DNA from: Isoetes taiwanensis
Taxonomy: Eukaryota; Streptophyta; Lycopodiopsida; Isoetales; Isoetaceae
Assembly: GCA_021234155.1 (NCBI GenBank)
Contig: JAJEKV010000309.1
Coordinates: 188,001 to 252,000, forward strand
Direction: 5' to 3'
Length of the DNA: 64,000 nucleotides
Part shown: positions 44,700-56,284 of the stretch, piece by piece
Layout of the letters: the number at the start of each line of letters is the position of its first letter
Numbering within the stretch: position 1 is the first letter of the stretch
Program-made: the position numbers and the translations under genes
Notes under the pieces: model-generated
Databases searched by the model: none
What the model was told of the DNA's origin: nothing
The model's input: the letters and a program-made list of their open reading frames with translations, nothing else

Positions 44700-45690
44700 T
44701 TGTAAAATATACAAAGTATAAAATCATGTATAGTTTGCCATATTATGATGATAGGATGTGCATTCCTCAAGGTTAAAAGTTGAAGGATCAAGTTCTTCAT
44801 AATATACACAATGCACCTCGGGGGATGCACTTATACATAAGGGGGATATGGCATCTGCATTCGAAGGGTAGTAGAAAACCCCCCTTGTATACGCATTTTC
44901 AAAAGGCAATTTGTCCCCTATGTGTATATTTTTTGCACTAGATCAATGCTTAAAAACACCCCTAACCCCTATGTATACATATGCAAATGGTCTAAAAAAC
45001 ATCCCTCCATTGAACTCTCATGGAATATATGCAAATCAAAGATGAATCCCCCGGGCAATGCACCTATTGTATGACACTTTAAATATACCAAGATGTATGC
45101 CACTATCAAAAGTAGATCCTTCTGGCCCGATATATAAAAGGATATTGCGAAGTATATAGAAAGTTGCATCACTTACCAATGCGTAATCAGAATAATATAA
45201 GATTTCAGACACGACAGTCCTATTAGAAGTCCCCATTCATAAGTGGTAGATCATCTGTATGTATCCCCCTCTTAGTCATCATTAATTCACTCGCTAACAT
45301 GACACATTTCTTTTCGTTTTAAATCCAATATCCGTCATTGAAGACTCTGAGAATTGAAAGATATGCTTAGAATGTACGTCTAGGATAAACAAGAGAAGTG
45401 GGAAGATTACTTAGATCTAGTACAGTTCTGATACAACAATGTAAAACACTCTAGTATTAGGAGACAAACAAGCAAATGTTCGTACAGGAGATGGCAATCC
45501 TCTATGGTTGCAAGAGCACATAGAGGTTGATGCCTTAGGATGTATATGATGTTAACTACATGGACATATTCTCAACTATGCATGGAATTGAATGGTATGA
45601 ATGCGGTTGATTATTTGTTAGGCAGTTTAGAAAGTATGCATTTTGTGACAAAATTTCAAGTATAACATGCAGATTCTGATCATGTCTAGC
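44700..45690. other. AT-rich spacer
   Basis: Nothing recognisable is present apart from G-runs and C-runs near 44,815-45,060. No ORF is accepted. Confidence 0.5.
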
Positions 45691-45699
45691 TTGTGCTTC

Positions 45700-46530
45700 A
45701 ATTGAAACTACCAACTCTACGTGCTTGCAAGAGAGGTATGCCTCCTTCTAAACTTTGCACATCATATCGTTTTACAGACGACTCTGAAGAGACCTTAAAT
45801 GCTGTTATTGAGGATTGCAAATGCTACATTTTGGATATATGAAAGTGCTCTAAGATGAATTACAAATCAAAAGATGGTATGATGCAAAATGTGTAGCGGC
45901 TAAGCACGATCTCCTTATTGCCTCTGATAAGCTTATGACTAAGAAAGCCTATAAAATATTAAGAAAGCCTATAATAAGTAAAATGGAGGTTTGGCTTAGG
46001 GAACATCATAATAAAACGATTGCTCCCATAGAAGCAGATCCGAAAAGGTTTTGGAAAATTCAAATCCCATGTGGATATTGGAGGCTTTTCCCAACCTAAT
46101 TGGCACAATGGGTAGTCGAGCTCTATATTGTTATAAATTGCAAGCCAATGACATATATGGGTGAATGCAGCAGTACAGTGTTTGATCTTTCAGATGTTAA
46201 AAATGCGTTGAAAAGGATAGAGGATGCAAATTAGCTGATATGAATAGGTTCACTACCCAGCTACTTAAATGAGAAGGTAATGCCCTATGTGAAAAGCTCG
46301 TAGAAGTTTGTACCCATATACTCTTGAATGGATGTTTTCAGTCACTAATGTGTTTGCAAAGTTATTTGCTTCTATAATTGAGAAAAAGATTGCAGAATGG
46401 AGAGATAAAAATGAGATAAGAGCTTATGGACAAGCAGGATTTTGTTAACAATAGATCATTTGGTCACACTGTGTGTGATTGCCAAAGGAACAAAAGGACA
46501 GGGAAATAAAATGAATGACATTTTAATATC
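45700..46530 (+). pseudogene. Degenerate LINE reverse-transcriptase fragment
   Basis: Across frame breaks the plus strand encodes FDLSDVKNALKRIED, LADMNRFTTQLLK, EGNALCEKLVEVCTHILL, then VFAKLFASIIEKKIAEW and IRAYGQAGF. The last two blocks match the non-LTR RT region around YA.LFA..LE.KI...........QAGFRPG. Several in-frame stops are present. The remainder of the RT, including the YxDD box, is not seen. This is a different lineage from the LINE at 48-52 kb. Confidence 0.5.
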
Positions 46531-46777
46531 AGCAAATTCAAAATCATGGTGTTGGGTGCACGTGTAAAACTCGTTTACTACTGGATAGATTCCACTTGAA
46601 AACGTGCCCAATTATAGTATCTAAGGATTGAAATACCTGATATTTATAATTGGAATATACCTACTGAATAGTGCACAAGAATTGGAAGCTTAGAAGATTA
46701 TTATATGTGATTCAAGTTAAGACAGTTGTGCAATAGGATGTCAAGCTTGAATACCAGGTTTAACAAACAAAACAAGG

Positions 46778-47058
46778 GGGTCAAAGCATGGAGCTGGGGG
46801 GCACTTTTGCGCCAGCCAAGCACCCCCTAAGCACCTAATGCGGGAAATTTTACTTATTTTTATATTTTTTTCTATAACTCCGATGAAGCTGAAATTTTGT
46901 ATTCCGAGGCGTAATATGAATGCGTTTCAGGGAAAAATATCAAAAAAATAAAATAAAAATATTTTTTAAAAATACAAAGAAGATAGCTCCGAAAAGCACC
47001 CCCTAAGCACCATGTGTCGCTGACACAAAAAGTGTCCCCCACCTCCATGCTTTGACCC
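46778..47058. mobile_element. MITE with about 38-bp terminal inverted repeats
   Basis: The left end GGGTCAAAGCATGGAG...GGGGGCACTTTTG is mirrored by the right end CAAAAAGTGTCCCCCACCTC followed by CATGCTTTGACCC. AAGG flanks both sides (46,774-46,777 and 47,059-47,062), a possible 4-bp target duplication. AGCACCCCCTAAGCACC occurs just inside each end as a direct repeat. At 281 bp with no ORF it is a MITE of uncertain superfamily. Confidence 0.75.
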
Positions 47059-47145
47059 AAGGTGCTGCGCACGAAGGGTTGCCCTCCATGGCCGGAGGGT
47101 GAAGTGGCTTAAATTATAGTTCAAAGTCATATTTTGACAATCAAT

Positions 47146-47739
47146 TCAAAACCATAACCCCGAACATTTAGAAACGAAATTCTCTGTAGCCAACGAACTA
47201 CCTTTATCTTCCAAAATGCAGCTAAAGAGTTTAGCAACCTGTGAAATAAAGAACACACGAATTTCAGAACTATAAAATATACGGGGCTATTTGGGAAAAT
47301 ATTTAAAATTTAAGGGCATTTTGGGAATTTTAAAAATACGAAGGCTTTTTGGGAATTAAGTCAAGGAAGGGAGCCCCTAAGGAATCGGTGCAACCTGCAT
47401 AAGGGACCACTTGTTAAACACATTATACTTCCAAACAATCTTGTTTATTTCAATCGAAGACAAACCTGAACTGCATCGTGGATTCGCACGTACCAATCCT
47501 TGCCTATCAGTTCTGGGATTCCATCCTTTGCAAATAATTTCATCACATTGTCATTGGGGTTAGAGAATGCTATCTGCATAACCAAGGGAGGATAAAAGAT
47601 CAGCATCAACCAATCAATAAGCCTCATAGATGCAAACAACTATTTACGTGAACAAGAAAAACGTACCTGTATATTTTTGGTCTTGTATTCTTGATGGAGT
47701 TCCTTGATGGCATGCAATGCGCTTGAGTCAATATAAGTT
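47146..47739 (-). pseudogene. 3' exons of a SULTR4-like sulfate transporter (STAS domain)
   Basis: Three exons join in frame with proper splice sites. 47,739-47,667 reads TYIDSSALHAIKELHQEYKT then KNIQ. 47,573-47,466 reads IAFSNPNDNVMKLFAKDGIP, then ELIGKDWYVRIHDAVQ. 47,238-47,146 reads VAKLFSCILEDKGSSLATEN and ends at TGA. The YIDSSA...L...Y, I..SNPN and IGK.W..VR.HDAVQ landmarks are those of the STAS domain at the C-terminus of plant sulfate transporters, closest to group 4 (tonoplast export). Splicing phases agree, so this part may be functional. A LINE lies about 260 bp upstream and no transporter membrane exons were recognised to the right, so it is either the end of a gene with very long, transposon-filled introns or an orphan fragment. 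Confidence 0.72.
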
Positions 47740-50500
47740 CTTTGCGGGACAAATGGACAATGCATTTTTATGAAACACAACAAAAAAAATGCACTTACAT
47801 AGACATTTAGTTATATAAGCACAACAAGATTTAGATTCTTGGAGAAGAAATGATGGATGTATGCATCATCTCAAAAATAGTAATGCAACATAATCCTTTG
47901 ACAAAGATTTCGAACCTGTTATGGCGTAGTTTGTATCACATCGTCTTGTTTGGATCAATTTGCCTCATAATTTAATTCTTTCAAGCATTTTTGTTTTTTT
48001 TTTTTTTTTTTTTTTTGAGGGTAAGAGTGTTTTTTTTTTTTAATTAATAGTAATAATAAAGATACAGAGAGTCCCCAATGGGACAAATAGGAAGCATTAG
48101 GGCTATTATACGGGTTCTCTATGCATCAATGATGTGTGTACTAAGGAAAGTCCTATTCCACAACAACATAATGGTAGAGAGACCCCATCTGGTCAGTTAC
48201 ACAGATTGCTTTCTCCACTAAACTCAGATTGTTCCATCATTAGAACTATCATGAGAGTCTAGGTCCTCAGAGCTCATCCACTGGCACTTAAAGTAGTTAT
48301 AAAATCCTTCAATCTTATCAATTCTGTCCAATCCCTTATTGTAACTCATCCCATCTTCCTATGGTTGGACAATGCCATTAAAGCAACTTCCTTGTTGAAA
48401 AGACTCTTAAGTTTCTCAATAGAGATGGATTGCCGCCCCAAAGTAACATCGCACCGATGTCTCCATATAATCCAGAGAGCCACGCTAACCAGGGAAGCAT
48501 CAATACAATTCCTGTCCAAGATCATAATAGCGTTCGGCCACCCAAGTTGGTGTATATGTAGTCTCATAATGGGGCATACCCAATACCAGAATTCAATAAT
48601 TTTTGGACAGAAGAAGAGATGTGAAAGAGATTAAGCTAGTCGGCACCCAAAGAGGACATTGGTGCATGTAGACACAATTTCTCTATGGACCAGCTTTACT
48701 TTAGTGTTGAGACCTCCTTGGAGAGCCTCCCATCTAAAAAATTGTATTCTCCTAGAGCATAAGGTTTTCCAGGAGTTTGCTAAGAGGAGCTTAGCCGCTG
48801 ATCCATTCACTTGAAGCCTAGCCTCTGCTTTAAGAGGAGAGTCATCACAGAGGGCCCGATAGATACTTGCAACATTGTATGTCTCCTTACCTGCACAGGA
48901 CCACTTTTCCTCAGGGCCAGTAGCCCCTGAAAGAAGCTTAACATTATCTAGAATTTTTTGTAGTATCTTTCTATCTCCCTCACCTGCTCTTTGCACTTTG
49001 AGTCTAAATTCCATCCAAGAGTATCATTTTCCCATAGATGCTGCAATTTTAGGATCCCATGGTCTCGCCACTTCTTAAAGATGCGAGGATGAACTAATGC
49101 CAAGGGACGTCCATTCTCTTCCCATACGTGAATGTTCCAAAATATACTAGCTTTCCCAGCCTCTTGAGGTATAGTCAAGGGGGAGCATACTGTTTGCAAG
49201 CATGAAGAATATGCCTCATGACTGGGGAAGTGCCAGGGGCCACCTTAAAGTTACAAAAAGAGGCTCCTAGTTCATCCCTAGGGAGAGATGGCTTTCCTTG
49301 AATCTTGCACAGATCAAACCAGTGCTTAACAAATGCCAAAGCAGGAGATGTACCCCCTTGTAAAACTCGCCCGGACAAAAATCGGCGCTTGAGCAGGGGC
49401 TGCGTGAAAGGGTCCTTACATCCAATCCCTCCATCACATTTATCTCTACATAACTTTCGGACCAAACAACGTTAGCCATACCCCGGATGAACTTTCTAAT
49501 GATAACACGTATTTGATTATATATTCCTTTACGGGCTACCATCACCAGATGAGGAATATATGTGAGAGCTGGCCAAAAGCGGCATTAGTAGCTGTTACTC
49601 TTCACCCTTCGGATAATCCTTTAGAAGACCATAACCCAACCTTTTTGAAGTTTGTCTAAAATGGGAGCCAGAGACCCTTCATATTATCACGAGGCGAGAA
49701 GGGGCAAACCCAATAGCTTAAGCTGTTTCCCTGCACCCACATGGGGAAGCCCAATCCATTAGTACGAGGGTCAATATCTCCCTCTAAAGCCCATAAAAGC
49801 GGTACATTTGGTGGCATTTAGCCCTATGCACGATATAACCTCAAACGCAATCAATATCTCACGAAAGGAATGAAAAGCGCCATCGTCATACGAGGAACAT
49901 AAAGGTGTCATCCGCATATTGCATGATTGTGAGTTTTTCGGCTTGATTCGGTAAAACCAGACCACTGATGCCCCCTTCAAAGACTTTGAGATTTACCATC
50001 CTTGTGAGAAGGTTGGCCATAATTAAAAAAGATATGGGGCAAGCGGGCAGCCCCGCCTAATACCCTTCACGAGATCAAAGAGACCCGGAGGGTTCACCAT
50101 TAACCAAGGCAGATCACGAGAGGCAAATTTGTTTATTCCCATTGAGATGTCGATGAAGCGCTTATTGAATCCCATGTGGCTCATCACTTCTCATGAGACC
50201 CTCCCACCTAAAGGGAGTCCACGAGGCCTTTCTAAAAATCCATCTTAATAAATACGGCTTTTGGTGTAGATGCACCAATGCATTCCTTCCCTAGCCGCTA
50301 GGTAATTGTCCAAAATATATCTACCTGGCAGAAAAGCTGATTGCTCCCTTCCATAGGCTTAAGACGGTTGGCGATACCTTTCATGATTACCTTATATAAG
50401 ACATTTGTTAATGAAATGGGACGCCACTCCCCAAGTGATAGAGGTCTAGAAACTTTTGGGACCAAGGTGATGAATCCTGCCGCTAGAGTTGGATGTAATG

Positions 50501-50738
50501 CATGGGGGGTTCACACAGAAGACCCGTATAAACCTAGTGAGTGCATGGAAGGGGGTTTTTTCTCGACGTTTTCGTACGTATACTAGGGGTTTAAATCCCC
50601 CTCTTACTGACATTCTAGTGTCTTTTTTCCACGGAAGGGGTTTTTTCCAACACTTTTGCGTACGTATATAGGGGTGTTTCTTCTCATCTTAAGCACGCAG
50701 GTGGCATATGCTCATGTGATAAAGGTGAACCCCCCGTG
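50501..50738. mobile_element. hAT-type MITE nested in the LINE (238 bp)
   Basis: Terminal inverted repeats CATGGGGGGTTCAC and GTGAACCCCCCGTG (one mismatch) are bounded by a perfect 8-bp duplication ATGTAATG at 50,493-50,500 and 50,739-50,746. The 8-bp duplication and CA...TG ends are hAT features. There is no ORF. It interrupts the RT domain of the LINE, so it is younger than the LINE. Confidence 0.88.
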
Positions 50739-51536
50739 ATGTAATGAGCAAGAGGACCAAGCCCCCCAGACAGCCTTCACAAAGTCTGGTCCAAGAGCGT
50801 CCCAGAACTCCACAAAGAATTCAGGAGGAAAGCCATCAGGGCCTGGGGACTTACTAGAGGCCAAAGAGCATAGTACTTTAAATATCTCCTCTTCGCCCGC
50901 CTGACGTAATAAAGTTTGGTTGTCATCCACAGTAATCTTATGTGCCCAATCAATCTGGGCCAACCAAAGAGAGATTTGGGATTGATAAGAGGATGGGAGA
51001 TTGTCTACTTTGAATTGAGCCTGAAAGCTGTCCCGAATAAATGCCTTGATACCCCCGGGATCGGTAAGTATATTTTGACAGTTATCCTTAATTGAAGTGA
51101 TACTGTTCTCTGCTAATCTGGCCCCTGCCATTCTAAAGAAGCACTTAGAGTTTTCATGGTCTGACTCTGCGTACCATTTTGTTTTGGAACGAACCGCAGC
51201 CCCCTAGCTTCCTCCTCCTCAATAGCTTTGGCTTTTGTTTCCAGTTCCTCCTCTAAGGATTGCTTGTCTCCTGCCATCTACCAAATCCCCCAGCATATTG
51301 ATACTTTTGGACTTGTTCCTTCCATAAGATACAAATGCCTCCTTTAGTTCCTTCAGCCGCACAACAAAAGGAGGAGTAATTACCTCCAATCCAACTGCCA
51401 ATAGACCTGGCCTCAAAGTCTGGAAGCCTATGCTCCTGTAGAAGGATGACATCCGCCTTTATAGACCTGATAGCTGCTAACACTCGCCCACGCTTAAGAA
51501 CACCCTTGATGCCACGCAAATTCCATGAGACAATAA

Positions 51537-51911
51537 TCATAGGTTGAAAGTTGTGGGACGGCTAGCTATATCATTGTCATCAGTGGAGTTGCTAAAGGAA
51601 GAGGTCGAAACTTTCTTCCTTTTCATATCACCTAAGTTATCTGGATTCATATTTGCATCCAGCTTATTTTTCTTACCTATTAGAGCAAATGGGTTCTCTG
51701 GCATCTCCACGTCATCTACTGTATCTGTATCAGTATCTGCCCAATTGGAGTTGCCTTTATGATTCCCCAAAGCCGATTCAAGGAGCCTTGTTCCTCGTGT
51801 ATTCTTGGTTATCATACCTGCGAGAACCCCTTTCTCAATAGAAGATACCTCTGAGATATACTTAGACAAACAAGCCTTGCTATTCTCTCCTTGGCATTTT
51901 AGGATAACCAC
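51537..51911 (-). pseudogene. LINE ORF1 C-terminal part
   Basis: The 124-codon frame is rich in Asn, Asp, Ser and Lys (MPENPFALIGKKNKLDANMN) and has no zinc knuckle in the part present. Its TGA overlaps the ATG of the endonuclease ORF in the sequence ATGA, an arrangement seen in LINEs that couple translation of the two ORFs. Confidence 0.55.
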
Positions 51912-52139
51912 GGTATGGCATAGCTAAACCATGAAAACCACTTTGTATAAGCAGATGAGCCAAGGTTGTGAAAAACAACATCGGCCATCCATCCCAGCCA
52001 TCAAAACCTAAGTAAAGAACATCGATTCGTGTGCATCTGAAGTGCAAAGGTCATTTAAGCACCAAGCATCCATGAAATGGCAGCATAGGAGCATGTTTGC
52101 ACAGCTACCTTCAGGGATTTTTAAGAAAATAAATATCTA

Positions 52140-54870
52140 CTAGTTAAGGTGCCCAGCGTTGCTGGGCACAGGTTGGAACTGGCAATGTTGGAGACCTAGA
52201 AATAATATGGAACTGGTAATGTTGGTGGCCTAGAAATAATAAGGTTGCATTGTAAAATGACGCTGCCTAGCATTGTTAGGCTATAAGGTGGTTGGTGTCC
52301 TGGCATTTGGAAGATTGAACCTAGATTGGCATAGAATTTAGTTCTAGCAACTTCTTGGGTATCGATAATTTTAAATGTCTTTATCTATTGTGTCTATTGT
52401 GTACAGTTGAATACATCCAATGCACCATATGGTGGTGGTGTTGGCCACTTATGATTTACTGTTGAATTGGAAGTAGACTATATTGACAGGGATGACCAAA
52501 TCTTTATGTCAGCTGAATTTTTTATAGTATACGTAACGAAGATTTAAACATTGTTCTTGCGTTTTGGCTACACTACACGCAGATCCACATGCAGTTTAAA
52601 CAGAATTGAAGGAATATGCGAACAAATAACAAATATTTAAACATTGTTCTTGCATTTTGGCTGCACTACACGCAGATCCACATGCAGTTTAAACAGAATT
52701 GAAGGAATATGCGAACAAAATCAATATTAATAGATTATCACATTTATACAAACAAATCACATGTTGATTTAAACATTCTTCTTGCGTTTTGGCTGCACTA
52801 CACGCACATCCACATGCCGTTTAAACAGAATTGAAGGAATATGCGAACAAATAACGAAGATTTAAACATTGTTCTTCAACTGACTACCTTCATTAGTCGT
52901 CACTGAGCAAGAAATCACAGGCCCCTAGAGCTTGCTTGGAGGGAACAAAAACATAAGGCATGTTCTGCAAGCATTTAACATATTCCAGGATTAAGAAAGG
53001 CAATAGAAGAATCATCACGAACGAATAACACAGATGAATCTTCAATCAAAAGAATAACACAGATGAATTATCTTGAGTAACTAATCAACTGACAGAACAT
53101 GCTTTCAAGTATTCAATAACCATGTGAATTTTGAAAAACATTACTGGAAACTTGGGTTAAATATTTGCTGCTTGCAACATCAATGATGTAAAAGAAAGAA
53201 ACCAGCATATTTACATTAAAAGAAACCAGATGCATCAAAGAAGCGAAATCAAAGAAACAAACTGCAGTATTTTATGCTTCAAATCACATGCATGTACGAA
53301 TCCGCAGTCGGAACATCCGAGGCTGCACTGCGCTGTGTGGAGCTTCCTGATGCAAGCTGCTACAATCTGTTCAATCTATCCGCTACAATTTGATGAAATC
53401 TGTTCATATCCAATGCTATCTGTTCATATCCTATGCAATCTGTTCTACAATCTATCCGCTACAATCTATGTTCTTCAAAGGATATCAACTGCAACTCAAT
53501 ATAAAAAGTAAGTGGGGGAATGGGATCCTTTTTTTTGTTATCTACTTATGACATTCTGCGTATATTTTGTGCACTCTGCACATCTCTGACATTGTTTCTA
53601 GCATGGTTCTCATATCATAAGCTGCAGCAAAGAAAAGCCATGCACAGTAGAAGAATAAGTAAAACACTAATCAGCTAATGATTTTCCATCTAGTGCTGGC
53701 GAGACCCATGCCTCTGCTGGAAGCTAAATTAATGCTAGCCATGAAATAATGCTGGTCAATGAAATGATGATAAACCAAATAATGATAATTAGCAAAACTT
53801 GCATTACCTTCCTTTCTCTGCATATCGTTTCAAACTCAATCTGAAGCCAATAGAGAACATTAAGATTTCCAAAAACGCGGCCGCTCACTCTATATATGCT
53901 TAAATTCAAACAAAGTTACATGTACTGATTTGTGAACCGCTGCAACCACCTTTGGCAATGGAGTATAGTGGACATTAGACAATCAAGTACTGTATATTTA
54001 AAAAGTAAAATAAGCTTGTAATCCATCAAGCGATACCTTTCCATACAGCGCGTAAAGCTTTTTCTGCTTCTCACTTTCTACGAATGAAAATTGTCATGAA
54101 CTCCTGCAAGTAGATATGTAGTGAGCACTCTATACAAATAACACAAAAATGAGAATAGAATCAGACATGCATGCCTCTTGAGGACAGGCAGTGAGCAAGG
54201 CATGAGTTGCTAAGCCGAACGACCTCACGACCACAGACCTCATCCTCTTGCTCCGCCATAGCCACACGACCACATGACCTCACGATTTACAGTCTTAGAA
54301 CCAGCTTCATCATCATAGTGCCAGACACCATTTCGGCCAGACCTGTAAGCTCCATCAAGGCTCTCTAAAAGAGCTTATAGTCTGATACCATTCACGGATA
54401 GGCATAACGAAAAACCCATGCTTAAGAACCATAGCCATAGTCGGACCATTGGCCTTTGGGCAGAAAAGCCATGCCCAGATGTTTATGTCTGTTATATCCG
54501 GTGCATTGGCGTTTGGAGTACCCTCTGCTTGAGCCGAAGAGAAATTTTGCTTAAGAACATCTTAAGAAAAGCCATGCCCAGTTGTTTGGGTCTGCAATAC
54601 GTCTTAAGAAACCCAGTTGTTTGGGTCTGCCATAGCCGGACCATTGGCCTTTGGGCAGAAAAGCCATGCCCAGTTGTTTGGGTCTGCCATAGCCGGAGCA
54701 TTGGCGTTTGGAGCGCACAGCCCTAACCTAGTGCCCTAACCCGTCACGTCAGGCTATAGTTTTTTGTTGAGGACGTTGCACCATCTCCACCATTGTTATA
54801 CTTGATCAATTCCAGGCCGTCAGATTTAGGGCGTGGTCCATTACTTGCAGTAAAACATTATAATATAAGA
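52140..54870 (-). mobile_element. Non-autonomous Helitron, copy B (2.73 kb)
   Basis: Same element and orientation as 39,234-41,969. On the minus strand it starts TCTTATATTATAATG and ends in the GTGCCCAGC/GCTGGGCAC hairpin plus CTTAACTAG. The host bases are A and T. The CAG/CTG content is much better preserved than in copy A (for example CTGCAG at 53,262 against CGCGCA at 40,353). No protein gene is credited. Confidence 0.88.
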
Positions 54871-54871
54871 T

Positions 54872-55045
54872 ACAGCATGCGTGGCAGGGCTTTGCAGGAT
54901 TACAACCATTTGACATTGCCAAAGAATCTATAGCCAGAATATAGTTCCCATATACGAATGTTTGGGCATCTAAGCAGCTACATCAAGTCTCCAAATCCAC
55001 TTTTGTCCTAGCTCGAGACAAAAACTTATACAAGCATAACTGGCG
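54872..55045. repeat. Direct repeat partner of 57,552-57,712
   Basis: ACAGCATGCGTGGCAGGGC...CATTTGACATTGCCAAAG...AAGCAGCTACATCAAG recurs at 57,552-57,712. The 35 bp on the other side of Helitron B (52,068-52,102, ATGAAATGGCAGCATAGG) likewise recurs at 57,512-57,546, so the two sites are paralogous. Confidence 0.8.
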
Positions 55046-55049
55046 AGGA

Positions 55050-55290
55050 TTGCTATATGCGGTCCAGATCAAGGAATAAAGGGCAAATATGCCAATCCGA
55101 TAGCTCTCGATGCCCTACGTAACCCCCCGTGTGAATATGCACCTAAACCAAAGGGGGTTTCAGGGGGATTTTAATTTAAATGCGTTGGATGCAATGGTCT
55201 GTGTTAATAATATTAATGGTAGTTGTGTGTTGGTTGTTATATTAAAAAAAAATTTGGGCCCTTCGGGCCCTAAATAAAGCAAACATAGGT
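55050..55290. repeat. Third copy of the CCCCCCGTGTGAATATG repeat family
   Basis: This segment matches the inverted pair at 43.4-44.0 kb, from GATCAAGGAATAAAGGGC through ACCCCCCGTGTGAATATGC to the hairpin TTTGGGCCC-TTC-GGGCCCTAAA. Confidence 0.7.
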
Positions 55291-55914
55291 AAACTTTCTG
55301 GGCCTAAATATTAATTACTAAGAAGCACAATAATATTAAAGATAAATTATTTCCATTGCAAACAACTATGAGTATATTTTGCGTAATCATTAGGACAAGA
55401 ACACGTTCTTGGAATTGAACACGTCGAAATCTAGCAACAACAATATCGAATGATAATTTTCTAAGTCAGTGCTCCCATGGTTTGTTTGGTGCACGTGGAG
55501 CTTGCTACGCTTAATCAAGATTAATACTACTTTCCAATTGAATGAGCTTCTAAAGCTTCTAATGTTGCATAGTGGTCCACACATGCGGAATACTCTCATT
55601 TCCTTGACAGTCTTAAGTTAGAATATGATTTACCAAAGCGGTTTTCCAAAACGTTGTTTTGAATCTTTTACGCTCCATTTTTGGGGGATATCTCCTTGGT
55701 ATCATGCTTTTGGCTCCACGGACTCATACATTAATTGTTCATGCTGTGTGAAAGTAACACTCATGCCGTCCTCGATTATGTTCGTCCTCGATTATGTTTG
55801 GATCATGCCAGTGAATACATGGCTTCAGCATTAATTTTTTGAGCATACTAAACTACTAAAGTACAAATGCATAACAAACTAGTCAACATGGTCAATTGCT
55901 AAAATGAGTTTGAA

Positions 55915-56270
55915 GTTGAAATTACCGCTGGACATGACTTTGCATCAAAGCTCTGTGCAAATTTAACAAGTGGCTCTGGATGATCGATAGACATTCCTCG
56001 CTGGCTTACTATCAGCTTGATCTTGTTAAGCGTTTAAAGTAACGCCTGCAGACATAGATACGTAACCTGCAACCATGGCAGTCTTTCTGAACCCATCCCT
56101 TTCAGTCCATCTGAACCCATCCCCCATATGTATAAACTGTGGCATTTCAGAAATCAAATCATGGTTGGGAAATTCCCTAAGGCGCTCAATTGCATTGAGG
56201 AGAAATCCCTGTTCGGCATATCCTCCAAGAATCACATTCCATGATACACTTCTCAGCCATTCCTGCAAGA
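55915..56270 (-). pseudogene. PPR-protein remnant and adjoining exon-like ORF
   Basis: Minus strand 56,268-56,026 encodes SVSWNVILGGYAEQGFLLNA then IERLREFPNHDLISEM, the (V)SWN.(M)I.GYA..G....A...L.EMP..D.(I)S pattern of plant PLS-type pentatricopeptide proteins, and later TAMVAGYV. A full PPR gene would be hundreds of codons; only about one and a half repeats remain. Just downstream, 56,020-55,920 reads IVSQRGMSIDHPEPLVKFAQ then SFDAKSC before a GTAATT donor; I do not recognise that piece. Confidence 0.5.
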
Positions 56271-56284
56271 ATCACATTCAATGA

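Larger units (their letters stand above)
48029..51930 (-). mobile_element. L1-like LINE, internally deleted
   Basis: Minus strand, 5' to 3': the ORF1 tail (51,911-51,537), a partial endonuclease beginning MIIVSWNLRG with LQEHRLPDFEARSIGSW (51,540-51,220), KWYAESDHENSKCFFRMAG, then RT with SKSPGPDGFPPEFF (about 50,850), RPLSLGEWRPISLTNVLYK (about 50,400) and QYADDT (about 49,920). A zinc-binding region follows with CSRRIQFFRWEALQGGLNTK (about 48,740) and LWIIWRHRCDV (about 48,460). The element ends at GTCCCATTGGGGAC, then TATCTTTATTATTAC and an A-tract (48,000-48,050). Most of the endonuclease is missing and the RT has frameshifts plus a MITE insertion, so it is inactive. Confidence 0.88.

Noticed and set aside
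39234-54870. Long terminal repeats of an LTR retrotransposon
   Set aside because: The 2.73-kb direct repeats do not start TG or end CA, have no primer-binding site or polypurine tract beside them, and enclose unrelated elements with no gag-pol. Their ends are those of Helitrons.
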